Below, piece by piece: positions 42,401 to 54,371 of a DNA stretch of 64,000 nucleotides. Below the pieces are notes generated by a model. It searched no databases. It was not told the DNA's origin and saw only the letters and a list, made by a program, of their open reading frames with translations. The stretch's first letter is position 1. Each line of letters begins with the position of its first letter. A program made the translations under genes and the position numbers. This DNA comes from Prunus persica. Lineage: Eukaryota > Streptophyta > Magnoliopsida > Rosales > Rosaceae. The stretch lies in NCBI RefSeq assembly GCF_000346465.2, contig NC_034009.1, forward strand, positions 37,998,844-38,062,843. Direction: 5' to 3'.

Positions 42401-44545
42401 TTTGATGTCCAACATGAGGCAGTCCTTGAAACTGTGTAAGTAAACCCGATTTCAAGTAAGAATCCAACTTCTTCTTCACAGAGCTGTTCCAGTGATTTTT
42501 TATAGCATTGTCTGTCCTGTTGACCATGCAAGCATAGATATATCACAATTGTTGCCAGTGCACCAGATTAGAAGAACATCTAGTTACACTAAACACCCAT
42601 AGTAGCAAAGGAAAACATTTCATTTTGTTTCACAAAAAATTTAAGTAGAAATAACAGAGACTCTTGGCCTCAACATAACATATGGGCATACCTTCCAGGC
42701 AAGAACTTCGTTAGCTCTGCCCATTTGTTCCCATACATTTGATGTGCACGAATCAGAGCCAGCTCCTCGTCCTGTGTCCATGCCTCTTTGTTTATGCCAG
42801 GATTAAGATGATTATGCCACCTAAAAGTAGTTTCAACATGGTAAGCAAAAAAAACAAATACTGGAACAGAAAAATATTATAAACAACCCAAGAGTAAATC
42901 ATTATAATAGTAACTCCACTGAGGGTTAACATGCACAACCTGATCCTGGTGGACCGTTGAAGATTTACAATTCTGTATCAATGAAATCATCCACAATAAA
43001 TTCTGTTACCATACCTTTCCCGGCATTGCTTACCAATACGTCCAGGTAAATGTTGTGCAATAGTGGACCACTTTTTTGGCCCGTATTTTTTCACCAATTC
43101 AATAATAATTTCATCCTCCTAATCAATTTTGCAGAAACAACTAGTAAGGAAACTTTACACATAAAAAGAGAAAACTTATTTGATCAGACAAAAAAATTTC
43201 AAACACTGCAGAGAGGAAATCGACACAAAAATAAGACGAAAGTAGTGCGAAAGTAGTGTGATACCTCTTTAGACCATGGACCTTTGACCAGCTCTGGATT
43301 CAAGACTTTCTGCCACCTATGTAGGCATTGCACATCAGTCCGATCCTTGAAACACTCCGCTACACATCGCCAAGATTCACAATTAAACAATGCATAGAAC
43401 ATATGTGAAGTAAAAAGTAGCACCAATTAAGACAAAAATGCTTCGTGACTTCAAATAAAGGAAGATAAGAGGGAGGGATGCACAGACAGAGGGAGTTAGA
43501 AGGAGAGAAGGCCACAAAGAGAAACAGGGCTAAAGTTTAGTGAAAACTATCTTTAGTTTCATGACATACTAATGGAGATGGACACACAGTTCCACAATAG
43601 TACCTATTTTTTTCCAATTCTTTCCTTTAAAACGCTGAACTGCCCTCCGCAAGATTTCATCCTGAATATAAAGAGAGAAAAAATCATAAGTACTACATAT
43701 TCCAAAAAGAAAAAGAAATAAAGAACGAATGAAAAAGGTGCATCTACACAAGAAAACGTATTGAAATAGAAGCACAATGAGTTGAGAACTGAATATCAGT
43801 GATATACCAAATAGAGCAGCAAAAATAATTTATATCACAAGAACCCATTTTCTGTTGAATAAGATATAAAGAGCCCATGGTACAATAGCTGCTTTTGGCA
43901 TCAGGTGTTTTTTTTATATACCTAACTATAAACTTACGTGTCTTTATGATAGTTTGTTCTTTTAAAATCAAATTTACCTCTTCAGGTGTCCATTGTCCTT
44001 TTGTAGAACGCCTTGTAGGCCCACTTGTCCTCCTACAATGGACTTGCAAATATTAGACAAACATTGATTCATATAACAGATTCTCAATTGAGGATAATTT
44101 TAAACTACTAAAACAAATGGCATACAGAGAGAGAATCCTAAAACATAGAAGATTGAGAATTTAATAATACACACATTGTCACATACAAGACACCCAAGTA
44201 AAAAGTTAACAACGGACAACTTCTAAGAAATGGTGGTAATAAAGAATGAACATATGCACTTTAGTTAAAAGTTTGCAGAAAGTGCTGAACACATCCTTAG
44301 AGTATGTTATCCTTCTTTCATTTAATTGAAGATGATCCAATCCATTGACGGCACCAAACACGAAGTTGATTACTTTTCAGTTTTTGAATGAAGTAAATAT
44401 TCAAATCAAGATGGACAACTGGAGATGACATCTAAAAAGCAAGAATGAATAGTTTTCAACAGAATTACCCATGGAGAGCTCTAACTTTCTGAATACTGTC
44501 ACCGAGCCCTTCTGAGGGAGTAGAATTTGTTCTGTCACCTTCCAT
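39426..44545 (-). CDS. MYB3R: R1R2R3-MYB transcription factor (MYB3R1/MYB3R4 type)
   Basis: Eleven exons (44469-44545, 43978-44032, 43604-43661, 43265-43359, 43015-43118, 42692-42820, 40725-42516, 40240-40568, 40026-40140, 39707-39943, 39426-39551) give 1038 aa. Three MYB repeats have regularly spaced tryptophans at 40/60/79, 92/112/131 and 144/163/182. A very large exon of 1.8 kb encodes the Ser/Asp-rich middle, including ESSPDAVLKSAAKTFTGTPS. The C-terminal part has the conserved FGDTPFKRSIESPSAWKSPW block. Plant three-repeat MYBs bind AACGG-type MSA elements and control G2/M genes, activating (MYB3R1/4) or repressing (MYB3R3/5). The length and C-terminal motifs favour the MYB3R1/4 group. 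It is close to ASP3 and La, matching Arabidopsis neighbours of both MYB3R4 and MYB3R1, so it may be pre-duplication orthologue of both. Confidence 0.95.
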
Positions 44546-45486
44546 AGTTTATCAACAGACAGGTCAAGCTGCATACCCCAATTCCTACTCGACTATTCTC
44601 TTCTGTATTTGCACTCCAAATCATTATAATCACCCTATGAAATGGTAGGACCCACCTTGTTGCACAGAAAACCCACAGGCTGGAAAAACATGAGCAATGA
44701 TAAAATTAAGAGATATTTCGCTCAAAATTGAGGATAAAACACAACAAGAAATGAAGCCCCATGAAGAATGAACAAACTAAAAATAAAGAATTGAAGAATT
44801 CAAGCTGAATTGTTGATGCAGGAAAATGAGTAAGTTTAGGCAAAACATTGACAAATCAAATCAAAGCTGGCACAGCAAAGAAGTATAGCTATGCTCACTG
44901 GACATCATATGCCCTATAACGAGAAAGAACATGAATTACAAAGAAACCAAAGCACCCAAGAAACTCAAACATAGCAAATTATATCCTAAAGCATCCAAAA
45001 CGCAAAATTCACCAATTCTACCGCTACAACCTCAACAACAACAAAAGTAACTCCTTGATATTCAAACTCAAAATGGGATTGAGTAAATTTTTAAATAGAT
45101 CATATCAGACTCAAATTCAACTGAAAATCAATGAACCATTTGTCAATATCCAGCAGATTAAGCCATCAGATAGGAAAGAAATTGTTTACACAATTCAAAT
45201 TCATAAAAATCCAGAACTCACATAACTTAAACTTGGGGTATCAGGAAAGCTTCATCAAATTAATTCAATCAAAACAAAATGTTGGGATCAATAAAGAAAA
45301 AACCCAAATGTAGTCAAAATGAAAACCCTAAGCCACTGACCGAACTGAGCTTGGAAGAGCGAATTACAGAGATTCCACAGAGAGAGAAAGTCGACGATAC
45401 GATCGAAACAGAGCACATTTGAAGATCGAAACGAAGAAATGCAAAATTTGAAAAGAGATCTGCACACACAGTGCAGAGCAAAGATG

Positions 45487-45519
<33 letters not shown>
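45487..45519. repeat. GA-rich microsatellite in the probable MYB3R leader
   Basis: A nearly pure GA run interrupted once (GAAGAG). On the MYB3R strand it reads CT, a common feature of plant 5' leaders and core promoters. Confidence 0.85.
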
Positions 45520-45906
45520 AGTGAAACGGTCCAGAGCTCTATTCAAACATAAAGGGGCGGACTACGGGAGTTTCAAACCCTCTGAGTTAAAGGTCGAGCA
45601 AGTTTCAGATGCCGGACGGTCCAGATTTTGACACGTAGAAACGGAAGCCGGCCCCTCTAGACCTACTTTGCCGTATTTTTTTAAAAAAAGTTCAACGGAC
45701 AAGTTAATTTTCTCCTCTTTTGTTTTTTTTTTAAATTTTTACTCAAATTCTTTTTGGGGCAAAAATTAGGTTTTTGAAATTGTAATTTTGGGTAAAGAAA
45801 AAACGCAATTGTAATTATGGCGGCTTTGTTTTCTAATGGGAAAAATGAAAGCTAATCTCAATCCACTATGTATTGTCTATCCGTTGACCGCTTGTTGGGT
45901 TTCAAA

Positions 45907-45992
45907 TTTGTTGATTTTTTGTTTGGTTTCATTTATAAATTAAGAAATATTTGTTGATTTTTTGTTTGGTTTCATTTATAAATTAAGAAATA
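45907..45992. repeat. Perfect 43-bp tandem duplication
   Basis: Two back-to-back copies of a 43-bp unit beginning TTTGTTGATTTTTTG and ending TTAAGAAATA, followed by the start of a third. It lies upstream of MYB3R, outside any gene. Confidence 0.9.
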
Positions 45993-46109
45993 TTTGTTGA
46001 CTTATATGGGTGAATGCGTGTAAAATATAAATTTATATATTTGCTGCATGGCATTATGTATTTCGCAATTGTAGAGGATGGTTAATTAGGAATAATCAGT
46101 AGAGGGGTG

Positions 46110-46235
46110 GTTAATAAGGAATAATTAGAGAGAAAATGACATTGATTTAGTCTCAGGTTCGAATCCCTACGACATCATAGTTATCCCCTTTTCTCTCTAA
46201 TTTAGATTATCGCTTGTCCTAAAAATAAAAAATAA
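46110..46235 (+). mobile_element. Possible tRNA-derived SINE
   Basis: The segment carries GGTTCGAATCC (46156-46166), a good RNA polymerase III B-box, then a tRNA-unrelated part, then an A-rich end (AAAAATAAAAAATAAA). A related block with GACATCATAGTT and TCTAATTTAGA.TATCGC recurs near 27008-27075. I could not define an A-box or target duplication, so the call is tentative. Confidence 0.35.
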
Positions 46236-46790
46236 AGAGAGGATCTGATTCCCTTAAGAAATGGATATTTCTCTGTACATTTTCATGAAGTATCCATGGT
46301 TTCTGTTATGTTATTAAATGAGTCACCAAATACACTACAATATATGATTTTACAGTAAACTTTTCTAATTGATTTTTATTAAATTTTATTATTAAAAATT
46401 TTACAGTAAATTTTTCCTAAAAGTAGTAGTTGTCATTTTTTAATTGATTTTTACTGCATTTTATTATTTTAAAAATTTATTATTATTATGATTTTACGGT
46501 AAACTTTCATGATTTCCTGAGAATTTAAACGCATTATGGAGTTTCAAATATCAGCAAATAAAAAACAATAAAATAAATTAGGAAAATAAATTTGAATAAT
46601 TATATTATTCGAGTTAGGCAGAGACAGGGTAATGGAACTATATTATTGTTCAAAACGAAGCAAAAAAAGCCACCAGGCGATCAAAAAGCAATGTGCTAAT
46701 AAGCCTAACATATCTCTAAACGGTATTGCACAAAATTGATCCCAAAACAGATTTGAGATTTCTGGATTGGACGGACGGCTCTCCTGTAGC

Positions 46791-49610
46791 TCAAAATTTC
46801 CGGGCTTTGTTTGGGCGACCTCCATTGTCATTGTCCCTTGATCGGCCATGTTTCCAACCCCTATTGTTGTGTTTCCCTCCCCTGGTAATCACAAACATAG
46901 ATCGAAAAATGGAAGTGAGTTTCAGATTAACTCTGGATAAAAATATAACACGGAATGAAAAGGAAGCAGGACAAGTGGTACTAACCTTCCTCCTCCGCGG
47001 TGGCTCTTACTATCGCGGAATTTTTCTTGGTGGCCACGGAAGAGGCTCCAGTACTCCTTTTCAGCCTCACCTGAAAGAATATCAAGCAAAACAACATTCA
47101 ATACACGAGAAGAAAGAAATACTACTCATGAAACACCAGGCTGATAGACAACCACTAAAAATGAAATAAAGATGAAGGTTGATGCCTACCGCTGACTGGT
47201 TCCAAAGTTGCAATGAAATTCTTCACAACCAGACCTCCTAGGTCAGTAAGGACTGCAGCAGCACGTGCTTTCTGAGCTGCTTCAGGCTCTTCGAACCGAA
47301 TGTATCCTGATTCTTCTCCGATCTTAAAATCAATGTACTTCACATAACAGACACGCATGTCAAAATGTCAGAACCAATCAACTCAAGCAAAAACGACCAT
47401 GCAGAATACCAAGGATCTACCTAAAAGTTCTTAACTGCTATCAGTAATCAATGAGAAACAAGGTGATTAGGACATCTTTGTCAAACCCATTAGGGTTTCC
47501 AAACGACAGAGATGGAAGATGAAATCATTTAATTCAATCTTCAAATCCTGCTAAAAAAAGTAAGATAAAATAATTGTGGTACCTTAACAGTGCCAAATTT
47601 TTGGAATACAATCTTCAAATCCTCACGCATAACAACATCCATGTTATCTTTGTATGCGGCAGCACTCAATCTTTCTTCCTTCTCTTCACTCTTTGCAGCA
47701 GGAACTTCAGAAGGATTTTTCCCATCTCCAGTTTCCTTTCCTTCACCACCATCTGAACTATTTTTCTCATCAGCATTTTCCTTTTTCTCCTTAACATCCT
47801 CTCCAGGAATTTCTTCATCTACATCACCTCTGTTAACATCTTCCGACTCCTTCCTTTCAGTTTCTTCGGTAGCGTTCTCTGAAGAATCAACTTGACCATC
47901 GGTTTTGTTACCATTTGTACTACCATTAGCAGAGGCAGGAGTACCACTATGCTCTGCAGAAGCTTTATCTGACGTGCTCTTTAACGTGAATGCAACAATC
48001 AACCCCTTAGGATAGCTGTAACATCATAAGTATAGTTAAGCAGGTTAAACCCCTCGAAGGGAAAGAAACTGGAAATCAAATATTATTATCTACTTACTCC
48101 GCCTCTGCTTTTGAGTTATTCTTGCGGTTTGTATCTGTCCGAGGGCGAGCCTCATACTCCTTTACCTCTCTTTCTCTATCAGTATCAAAATCCTTCCTGC
48201 ATCAGGCATATTCTATTAGAAGGAGCAGATATACAAATGAGGACTTGCAAGCACACAAACAAAAATCATATCATTTAACAATATGATATATCCATTTAGG
48301 CACATTTAATATCAAATGAAAAAAATTTGTCAGAGGAAGAATGTACTTTTAAAAAAGGGCCAGAAATGTATCTATTTTTGGCGAGCCATACCTTCTTGGA
48401 TTGTCATAATCTCATTAAACACAACAGCAAAAACACACTTTCCCATGATAATGGATGAGTTCACTTACTTTGGTTTTAGGTCTAACTTGAGACCTGAATA
48501 ATCCAAAGATTGCTCCAGGATCTTATTGGCTTCTTCCTCTGTGGAAAACTCGACCAAGGCAGTGCCGCAAAACAACTTTTTGTCTGCAACATGACGAGGC
48601 AGCCTCACACTGTTAACCTGAAACAATGGAGAACAAATTCTTACACTTACAAGTGACAACAATATACAGTCCAGACTAACTGTCAGTGTTCAAGCAAACC
48701 ATAACAATTTAAATCACCAATTTGTTAATCTACTTTGTGAGTTACATCAATGACCTGATTTCTACCTTGGCAAATTGTCCAAAAAATGTTTCGACATCTT
48801 CAAGCTTCGCATCATACTCAAACGGTGAAGCAGCTACAGTTCTTATGTCTACCTGCTCTATCAACTCCTCTGGCTTCAGGATTTCAGTAGACCTGCCAAC
48901 CTTTGTGCCTAAAACACATAATTATCATAAACTTTGTCAAAAGGATACATTCATTATCAATCAGAAACAAATTTTCAACCAAACCTAGGCGATCCTCAAA
49001 CCCAGGACCTTGCCTGAGGGAGCAATTGCTACAAACCACTAGTGTAGTGGGTCCTTTGCTATCTACTTGCATTCTATTATTGAAAAATAACAGTGAGAGG
49101 CCAGAAAAAACTCACCGTCTTCGGAAAGCTTTAGGGTGGTAGATTTTCGAAGAGTTTCGGCAACAGCCTTTACTCTATCTTCAGGGACACTATCTGGCTT
49201 CACATCCCCCAACTTGAGATGATTTCTCATCCGAGTAAACGAGCATATCAAAGCCAAGCTAACCACTAAACGTTCACAGTCAAGGTCAACCAAAACTCAA
49301 ATATCCAAAGCGTCAACAAAACTAACAGAAAATTGATTGAAAAATACATAAAATGCTCAGAACCACAGCACGGCTTTCAAACAAAGGATACATCCTTCTT
49401 CGCTTTCGCTTATGGTTTTTTTAAGAAAATCATCCCGAGGAAGATTGCTATCGCTGAAGTAAAACTCAACCTGCAAAAACAACAAAAAAATCACAGTTAG
49501 TTAGGAAATTAATTCTTCAGAACAAAATCAATCAAATTTGGAAGCGTTTGAATCTGAACCTGGCGGAGCACTTTCTTCGAAGTTTCTTCGTCCAATGAAG
49601 GCGTCGCCAT
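46791..49610 (-). CDS. LA1: La protein, RNA-binding chaperone of pol III transcripts
   Basis: Ten exons (49560-49610, 49392-49470, 49116-49265, 48766-48908, 48469-48617, 48098-48196, 47583-48015, 47190-47337, 46986-47070, 46791-46881) give 475 aa. Residues about 8-95 form the La motif (QVEFYFSDSNLPRDDFLKK; VSLALICSFTRMR). RRM1 follows near 112-195, with LFCGTALVEFS as RNP-like strand. A linker near 235-330 is very rich in Glu, Asp, Lys and Ser. The second RRM covers about 340-415 (YIDFKIGEESGYIRFEEPE), and a basic Gly/Arg/His-rich tail ends the protein. La binds the 3' UUU-OH of nascent pol III RNAs and aids folding and some cap-independent translation; it acts mainly in the nucleus. Arabidopsis La1 lies beside MYB3R1, as here. 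A single full-length copy is seen. Confidence 0.95.
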
Positions 49611-49611
49611 T

Positions 49612-49613
<2 letters not shown>

Positions 49614-49653
<40 letters not shown>
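49614..49653. repeat. GA dinucleotide microsatellite immediately upstream of the La start codon
   Basis: About twenty uninterrupted GA units begin four bases before the La ATG on the minus strand, where they read as CT in the 5' leader. Length changes here could affect translation. Confidence 0.9.
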
Positions 49654-49658
<5 letters not shown>

Positions 49659-50226
49659 GTTTTCGTGTACCTTGCTTGGCTTCTAAACAGCGAAAGCGAA
49701 CAGAGGAGAGGTAGAGAGAGAGAGAGAGCTCCTAGGGTTTTGGCTTTCGCAGGATATTTTAAGCTTTGGTTTGGGCTTTGAGCTCGTTTCTGGCTTTTAA
49801 ACTGAAGAAATCCGAGTGGGCCGGGTTTACGTAACAGTGTCGTTCCAGTCAGTAATGCTCCGTTTATCTGCCACGTGTATAAACAGAGAATGGTGGAACC
49901 CACAAGGTCAAAGGACGGGCCACATCCAACCTCCTGCAATTAACTTGGATTTTGCTCGATCACGCTTCACGATCACACGTTAAAGAATGGTGAAGAACAC
50001 GATTGAAATTTGCATTTGGCATATATCTTCGTATTTAAAATTTTCACGTTAAAATCTTTTAAAATCTAAAGACACACGGATGCATACATTTGCATAGTAG
50101 TCAATGCTAAGTCAACGGTTCTCCAACGCAAGAATTTAGACCCAGCAGCTCTCAAACTTTAAGTTTTATTTGCAGTCAACAGCTCTCAAAACCTTGAGTT
50201 TTGCAGTTTGTCCATCTGAGTAAGTC

Positions 50227-51058
50227 CTCAGTACCAATTGTCCTAATTCTATGGTTCCCTCCTTATATGCATAAAAATAGTATTATATATATATATTACT
50301 ATTAATTTCTTCTTCAAATCAACCTAAAAATAAAATAAATTATAAGTGTCTTAGCATCTTTTCTTTACTCGTGATTCAGGCAATCCAATCGTCCGTGTGT
50401 AAGGTGGAAGCCCCCTAAAAAGGTTTTCCATTAATGGGTGACCAAAAAGGAACAGAGGCTCAATCTAGATTTGTCACAACTACCAACTACCTCGAATTAA
50501 ACCCAAGCCCCTCTTCTAGAGCTGTCGGAACTCTCTTTAGCTCATCTCTTGTCAACGCTAGCACTTTTTAATAAATGATGTCATTCCCGACTCGCGAAGT
50601 GAAGCTTAATTTCTATTCATTACTTCAGCGCTAAGATGTAGAACTGGATTGTATATGGGATCAAGAGATCTTCAATCTGGAATTCTCTTATATATATTAT
50701 ATTGTAACCCTTCTTAGTGAGAAATCATTCTACAGACTATGTAGGGGAATGCACGCACTATGGGGACTCCATAAAAGAAATTTTTTTTAGACTTAGGAAA
50801 TGAAACTTCCATTCAACTATAGTCGAGAGGAAATAAGTCTCAGCGGGCACTACCTTTCTGGGGCTCACTCCTTTCCTACTTGCTTGATCTTGATGACCAA
50901 GGACTAGAAACGAAAAGCTAACTTCCAACCCTTGGAAAAACCTGATTCAAGACTTGCTGTACTCACTTTGATGTATTTTATAATATAAATTATAACTAGC
51001 TTAAGGCTTGCTAGGGTTTAGGGTGATTTTCCTCTCAGTACCAATTGTCCTAATTCTA
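50227..51058. repeat. Perfect 25-bp direct repeat bounding a roughly 780-bp segment
   Basis: The sequence CTCAGTACCAATTGTCC followed by TAATTCT occurs at about 50227-50251 and 51034-51058 in the same orientation. The enclosed DNA is richer in mixed-base sequence than its AT-rich flanks (for example CAGCGGGCACTACC and GACTCGCGAAGTGAAGC). I recognise no terminal inverted repeats or coding capacity. Confidence 0.7.
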
Positions 51059-52201
51059 AGTACGATTTACTGTGTGATTCATGCATTTATGACTGACAAT
51101 CAACCATAAGCCATGTGTGTAGCCGAGTATAGATTGTGGTACTTGTGAAGGTTTAGGGTTTAGGGACGAAAAGACCATCACTCAATTAGTTAGCTTTCAA
51201 ATCAATGTAAGATTATGTAGTTGGCTACTTGGTTAGGTCTCAACTAAGCTTTATACCTCATGGCTATTGTATTGAATTGAATTATCCACACACCCCCAAC
51301 TCAATTCAGAGAGATCTACCAATTTGAATATAAATGAATCACTTCTTACTCCTTGAATCAATTTGTACTCAATTTGGGATAGAGGTATGGAGACAAATGT
51401 ACACAAACCTCCCATCAGAAATGGGCAAACAATTAAGAGTTGAAATTCAGAGGTTTTTGGGAATAATACTTCATATTTCTTTCATTCATCAACAAGGCAT
51501 ATATACTACTAAGGGTTAATTAGACTTTGTCCTAATCCACTACTAATTACATAATTATTGCAACATTAAGAACCGTTTGATATGGCAATGACCACATCAC
51601 AATAAGATTGGAAGACAATCTGATACATACATACAGAGATTCAACCCTAAGCATAAGAATATTGATGTCCACTATCATTCCTTTTGCTCCCTCAATCTTG
51701 TAATATTAATTTCTAATATTGCACAAATCAAATGGTTCACCATGTTCCCTCTTTTTTTCTCTCTCTCTTTTTTTTTTTCAAATACACACTTATAGACGAT
51801 TTAGAAATCATTCACAAATGGCTAAATATAAATAAGGGTTTTAAAATGCAGTAAAATACTTTTGCAAGAAATTTGACAGCAAAATAACAAGTTTATCTCC
51901 CATCATCCTGAATGAAGTTTGATTTGTGTGGTATCATCATTATGAACCACATACAACATGCAGTGACAAGAAAGAGACTTCCCCCAACCAAACTTCACCC
52001 ATAAAACCCTTTTCTTTTTCTACCCCCATTTTTTGCATTTTCTCTTTTTCTTATCGACAGCAACAAATTACAAGGTTTATGACATATTATATTCATGAAG
52101 GGAAGTAACTTTTAGGACTAACTCACAAACTGAATGATAAACTGCAATCTTAATGGGCGGCAGGTAGCAGCATCTCACCCAACTCATAGACAATGATATC
52201 C

Positions 52202-54371
52202 TTACATGAAGTCCTCTTCCAGTTCCTGCAATGACTTGTTTGCCGATGCAATTTGTTTGTTAGATGTCATATTTTCAGAAACCATCAAACCTTTGTAGCT
52301 CCTTAGCTCTGCTTGTCTCTCCTTCTCAAGCCTTTCCATCTCCTCACGTCGTTTCTGCAAAACAGTTTCATAAGAAATTAAATTGTTTTGTTCAACATAA
52401 GAATATAAAATACTACATTAGAACAACCCAAGATACACAGCCTGATTGCAATTCATTTGATCAAAAACAAGTTGGTAGTTCTATTACTAACTAATAATTA
52501 TATATATATATATATATATTTGAAACTATTCTATTATTAATTATATTAAGCACTGAAGAATCTAAAAACCTAGAAGTAGTACAAGTCAAAATTTTTGGGG
52601 TAAAGCTTAACATAAAAAAACAAAAGCAAAAATGCGACCCAAATTCGGCCTTAGTAAGGAGAATAATCCACACAAATAATCTCAGAACACTACCAACCTC
52701 ATATTGGCCAAGGGAGGAGGAGGAACTTACCTTGTCCCTCAGCAGCTGCTTTCTCTCAGCTCTTTCTGCTGCATTGACCGCTTCTCGCTCAGCTGCAGTT
52801 ACATTTCACTTGCAAGTTAATCATAGCTCCAATATGGCAGAACTAGATATGGGTAACATATGAAACCAATATCACTTATGCACGAGCTATATCCATACAG
52901 AAAAAAGATACATAAGAGATAGAGACCAGAGATATCAGAAGGAAACAAGAGTGCCACATGTCCTCCATAAACAGCAATATAATAACTATTCTTCAAGATA
53001 GGATCTTTAGAGCAAATTTGATCTAGACAAACTCAATTGAAGCTGTGACGGAAAATTTACCTTTTAAATCAGGCTTCCTTTCCACTTTTGTCCTGTTCAA
53101 TCTATTAACTACCTCATTAATCCGCTTCTCCACTCTCACAGTTCGAACCTAAATAAAGTGTCATAGTTGGACAATGATCAGTATCTCCAAGCATGCTGAA
53201 CCCAATGAAAATACAAACTACATGGCATGATACTATTCTAGATAGTAATATACATAGAATACAATTATAAAGAAACTCACCATCTTTGAATTGTAGAAAC
53301 CAACTTGACCAACATCCATGGAGGCAGTTTTCTTCAAATTGGACCAGGGAGTGTAAACAACATCGACATTGTTCACCTTGTTGCCTACAATATAATAAGT
53401 CATTAGAACACCACAACAACGCAGTTGCCTAATCAGAAGAAGGAAAAACAAAACCCTTTTGTAGAGGCTTGGATGGAATTACAAAATGAAACCAAATTAC
53501 TCTAAAATGTATGAATTAATTAAGATAATACCTTGGATGGAATTTGCTTTGACAAGCTGTGCGCAGTCCTCCAGTAAACCTTCACTTATACCATCAATGG
53601 TCTGTCCTTTGTGCAGTCTAACATAAACATGGGCAGAAGACATTTTATCCACATGGAACCTAGATCACCAAAAATCCCATTAAGTTTTAAGCTTGCATGG
53701 AATGCTTTTCTTATTAATAACAAACTCCTTTTTTATTTTGGTTTAGTTACTAATAACAAGTTCAGACTATCAAACTCAGGAATAATGCGTAAGCATGGTC
53801 TAAATTAAAGAACCAATTACTCCAAAAACCGTCTAAACAAGCATTTCTTGAACATTCAATATGTACACTAACATGGTGGCATCACAACACTTCCAATCGC
53901 TCTTTCTATATAAACGCATCAACCGCATAATAAGCAGCCACGCTTGAAAGTAATACAATTAACAAAGCACAGAATCCCAGAGCTAATGCGAAAGAGAACA
54001 TAGATCAAATGTCTCACACCAACCACAATTACACTCTGTTTGTCCTGTTCACAGAAAGCTTGCTCTTAACATTCAAAGTACACAATCTGCGTCTGTCAAT
54101 CGTTTGCAATTTGCAACCCTAAACCCTAATTCTTGATTCTTGACCAGCAAATTTCAAACTTTGCAAGAAATGTAATTGTAAATGGAAATTCGGATAAAAA
54201 TTTCTAATTGGAATAGAAATCAGATAAATTAGAAAAGAGGAGGGTGGGAGATAGATACCAAATGTCTTCGGGGAAGCCATATTTGATGAGCTCCTCGTTC
54301 TCGAACTTGTCGAGCCCCATGAAAATGGTGTAATCGCCAACCTCGGATCGAGCTTTGAAGTAGAAGACCAT
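52202..54371 (-). CDS. CCDC25: CCDC25-like protein with NFACT-R (DUF814) domain and coiled coil
   Basis: Six exons (54259-54371, 53532-53659, 53281-53384, 53061-53148, 52731-52792, 52202-52354) give 215 aa, the size of eukaryotic CCDC25. Residues 1-115 form the NFACT-R/DUF814 domain ([54 protein letters not shown]). The next about 70 residues are a charged coiled coil rich in Arg, Lys, Glu and Ala ([20 protein letters not shown]). The domain is the RNA-binding module shared with NFACT/NEMF ribosome quality-control factors. The role of the short plant protein is not established; animal CCDC25 has been described as a DNA sensor, which need not apply here. The recalled Arabidopsis homologue is next to MYB3R4 and ASP3. 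Confidence 0.93.
52498..52519. repeat. TA microsatellite in a CCDC25 intron
   Basis: About eleven TA units in the last intron of the gene; no obvious functional effect. Confidence 0.85.

Larger units (their letters stand above)
44546..46790. other. MYB3R promoter/leader and gene-free interval
   Basis: About 2.2 kb. The first kilobase should hold the MYB3R leader, perhaps with an intron. GA-rich repeats lie at 45487-45519, a 43-bp tandem repeat at 45907-45992, and a SINE-like block at about 46110-46235. AT-rich repeats with TTTTACAGTAAA follow until the La gene 3' end. No supported coding sequence. Confidence 0.5.
49611..52201. other. Gene-free interval upstream of La, containing a possible organellar-like insertion
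   Basis: About 2.6 kb. It starts with a GA microsatellite in the La leader (49614-49653). It includes a segment bounded by a 25-bp direct repeat (50227-51058) with base texture unlike its surroundings, and TTTAGGG-type motifs near 51013 and 51150. The last few hundred bases are probably the 3' untranslated region of the next gene. No supported coding sequence. Confidence 0.5.

Noticed and set aside
47574..47895. Two overlapping plus-strand frames of 60 and 101 aa
   Set aside because: They are opposite the acidic linker exon of La and have no independent support.
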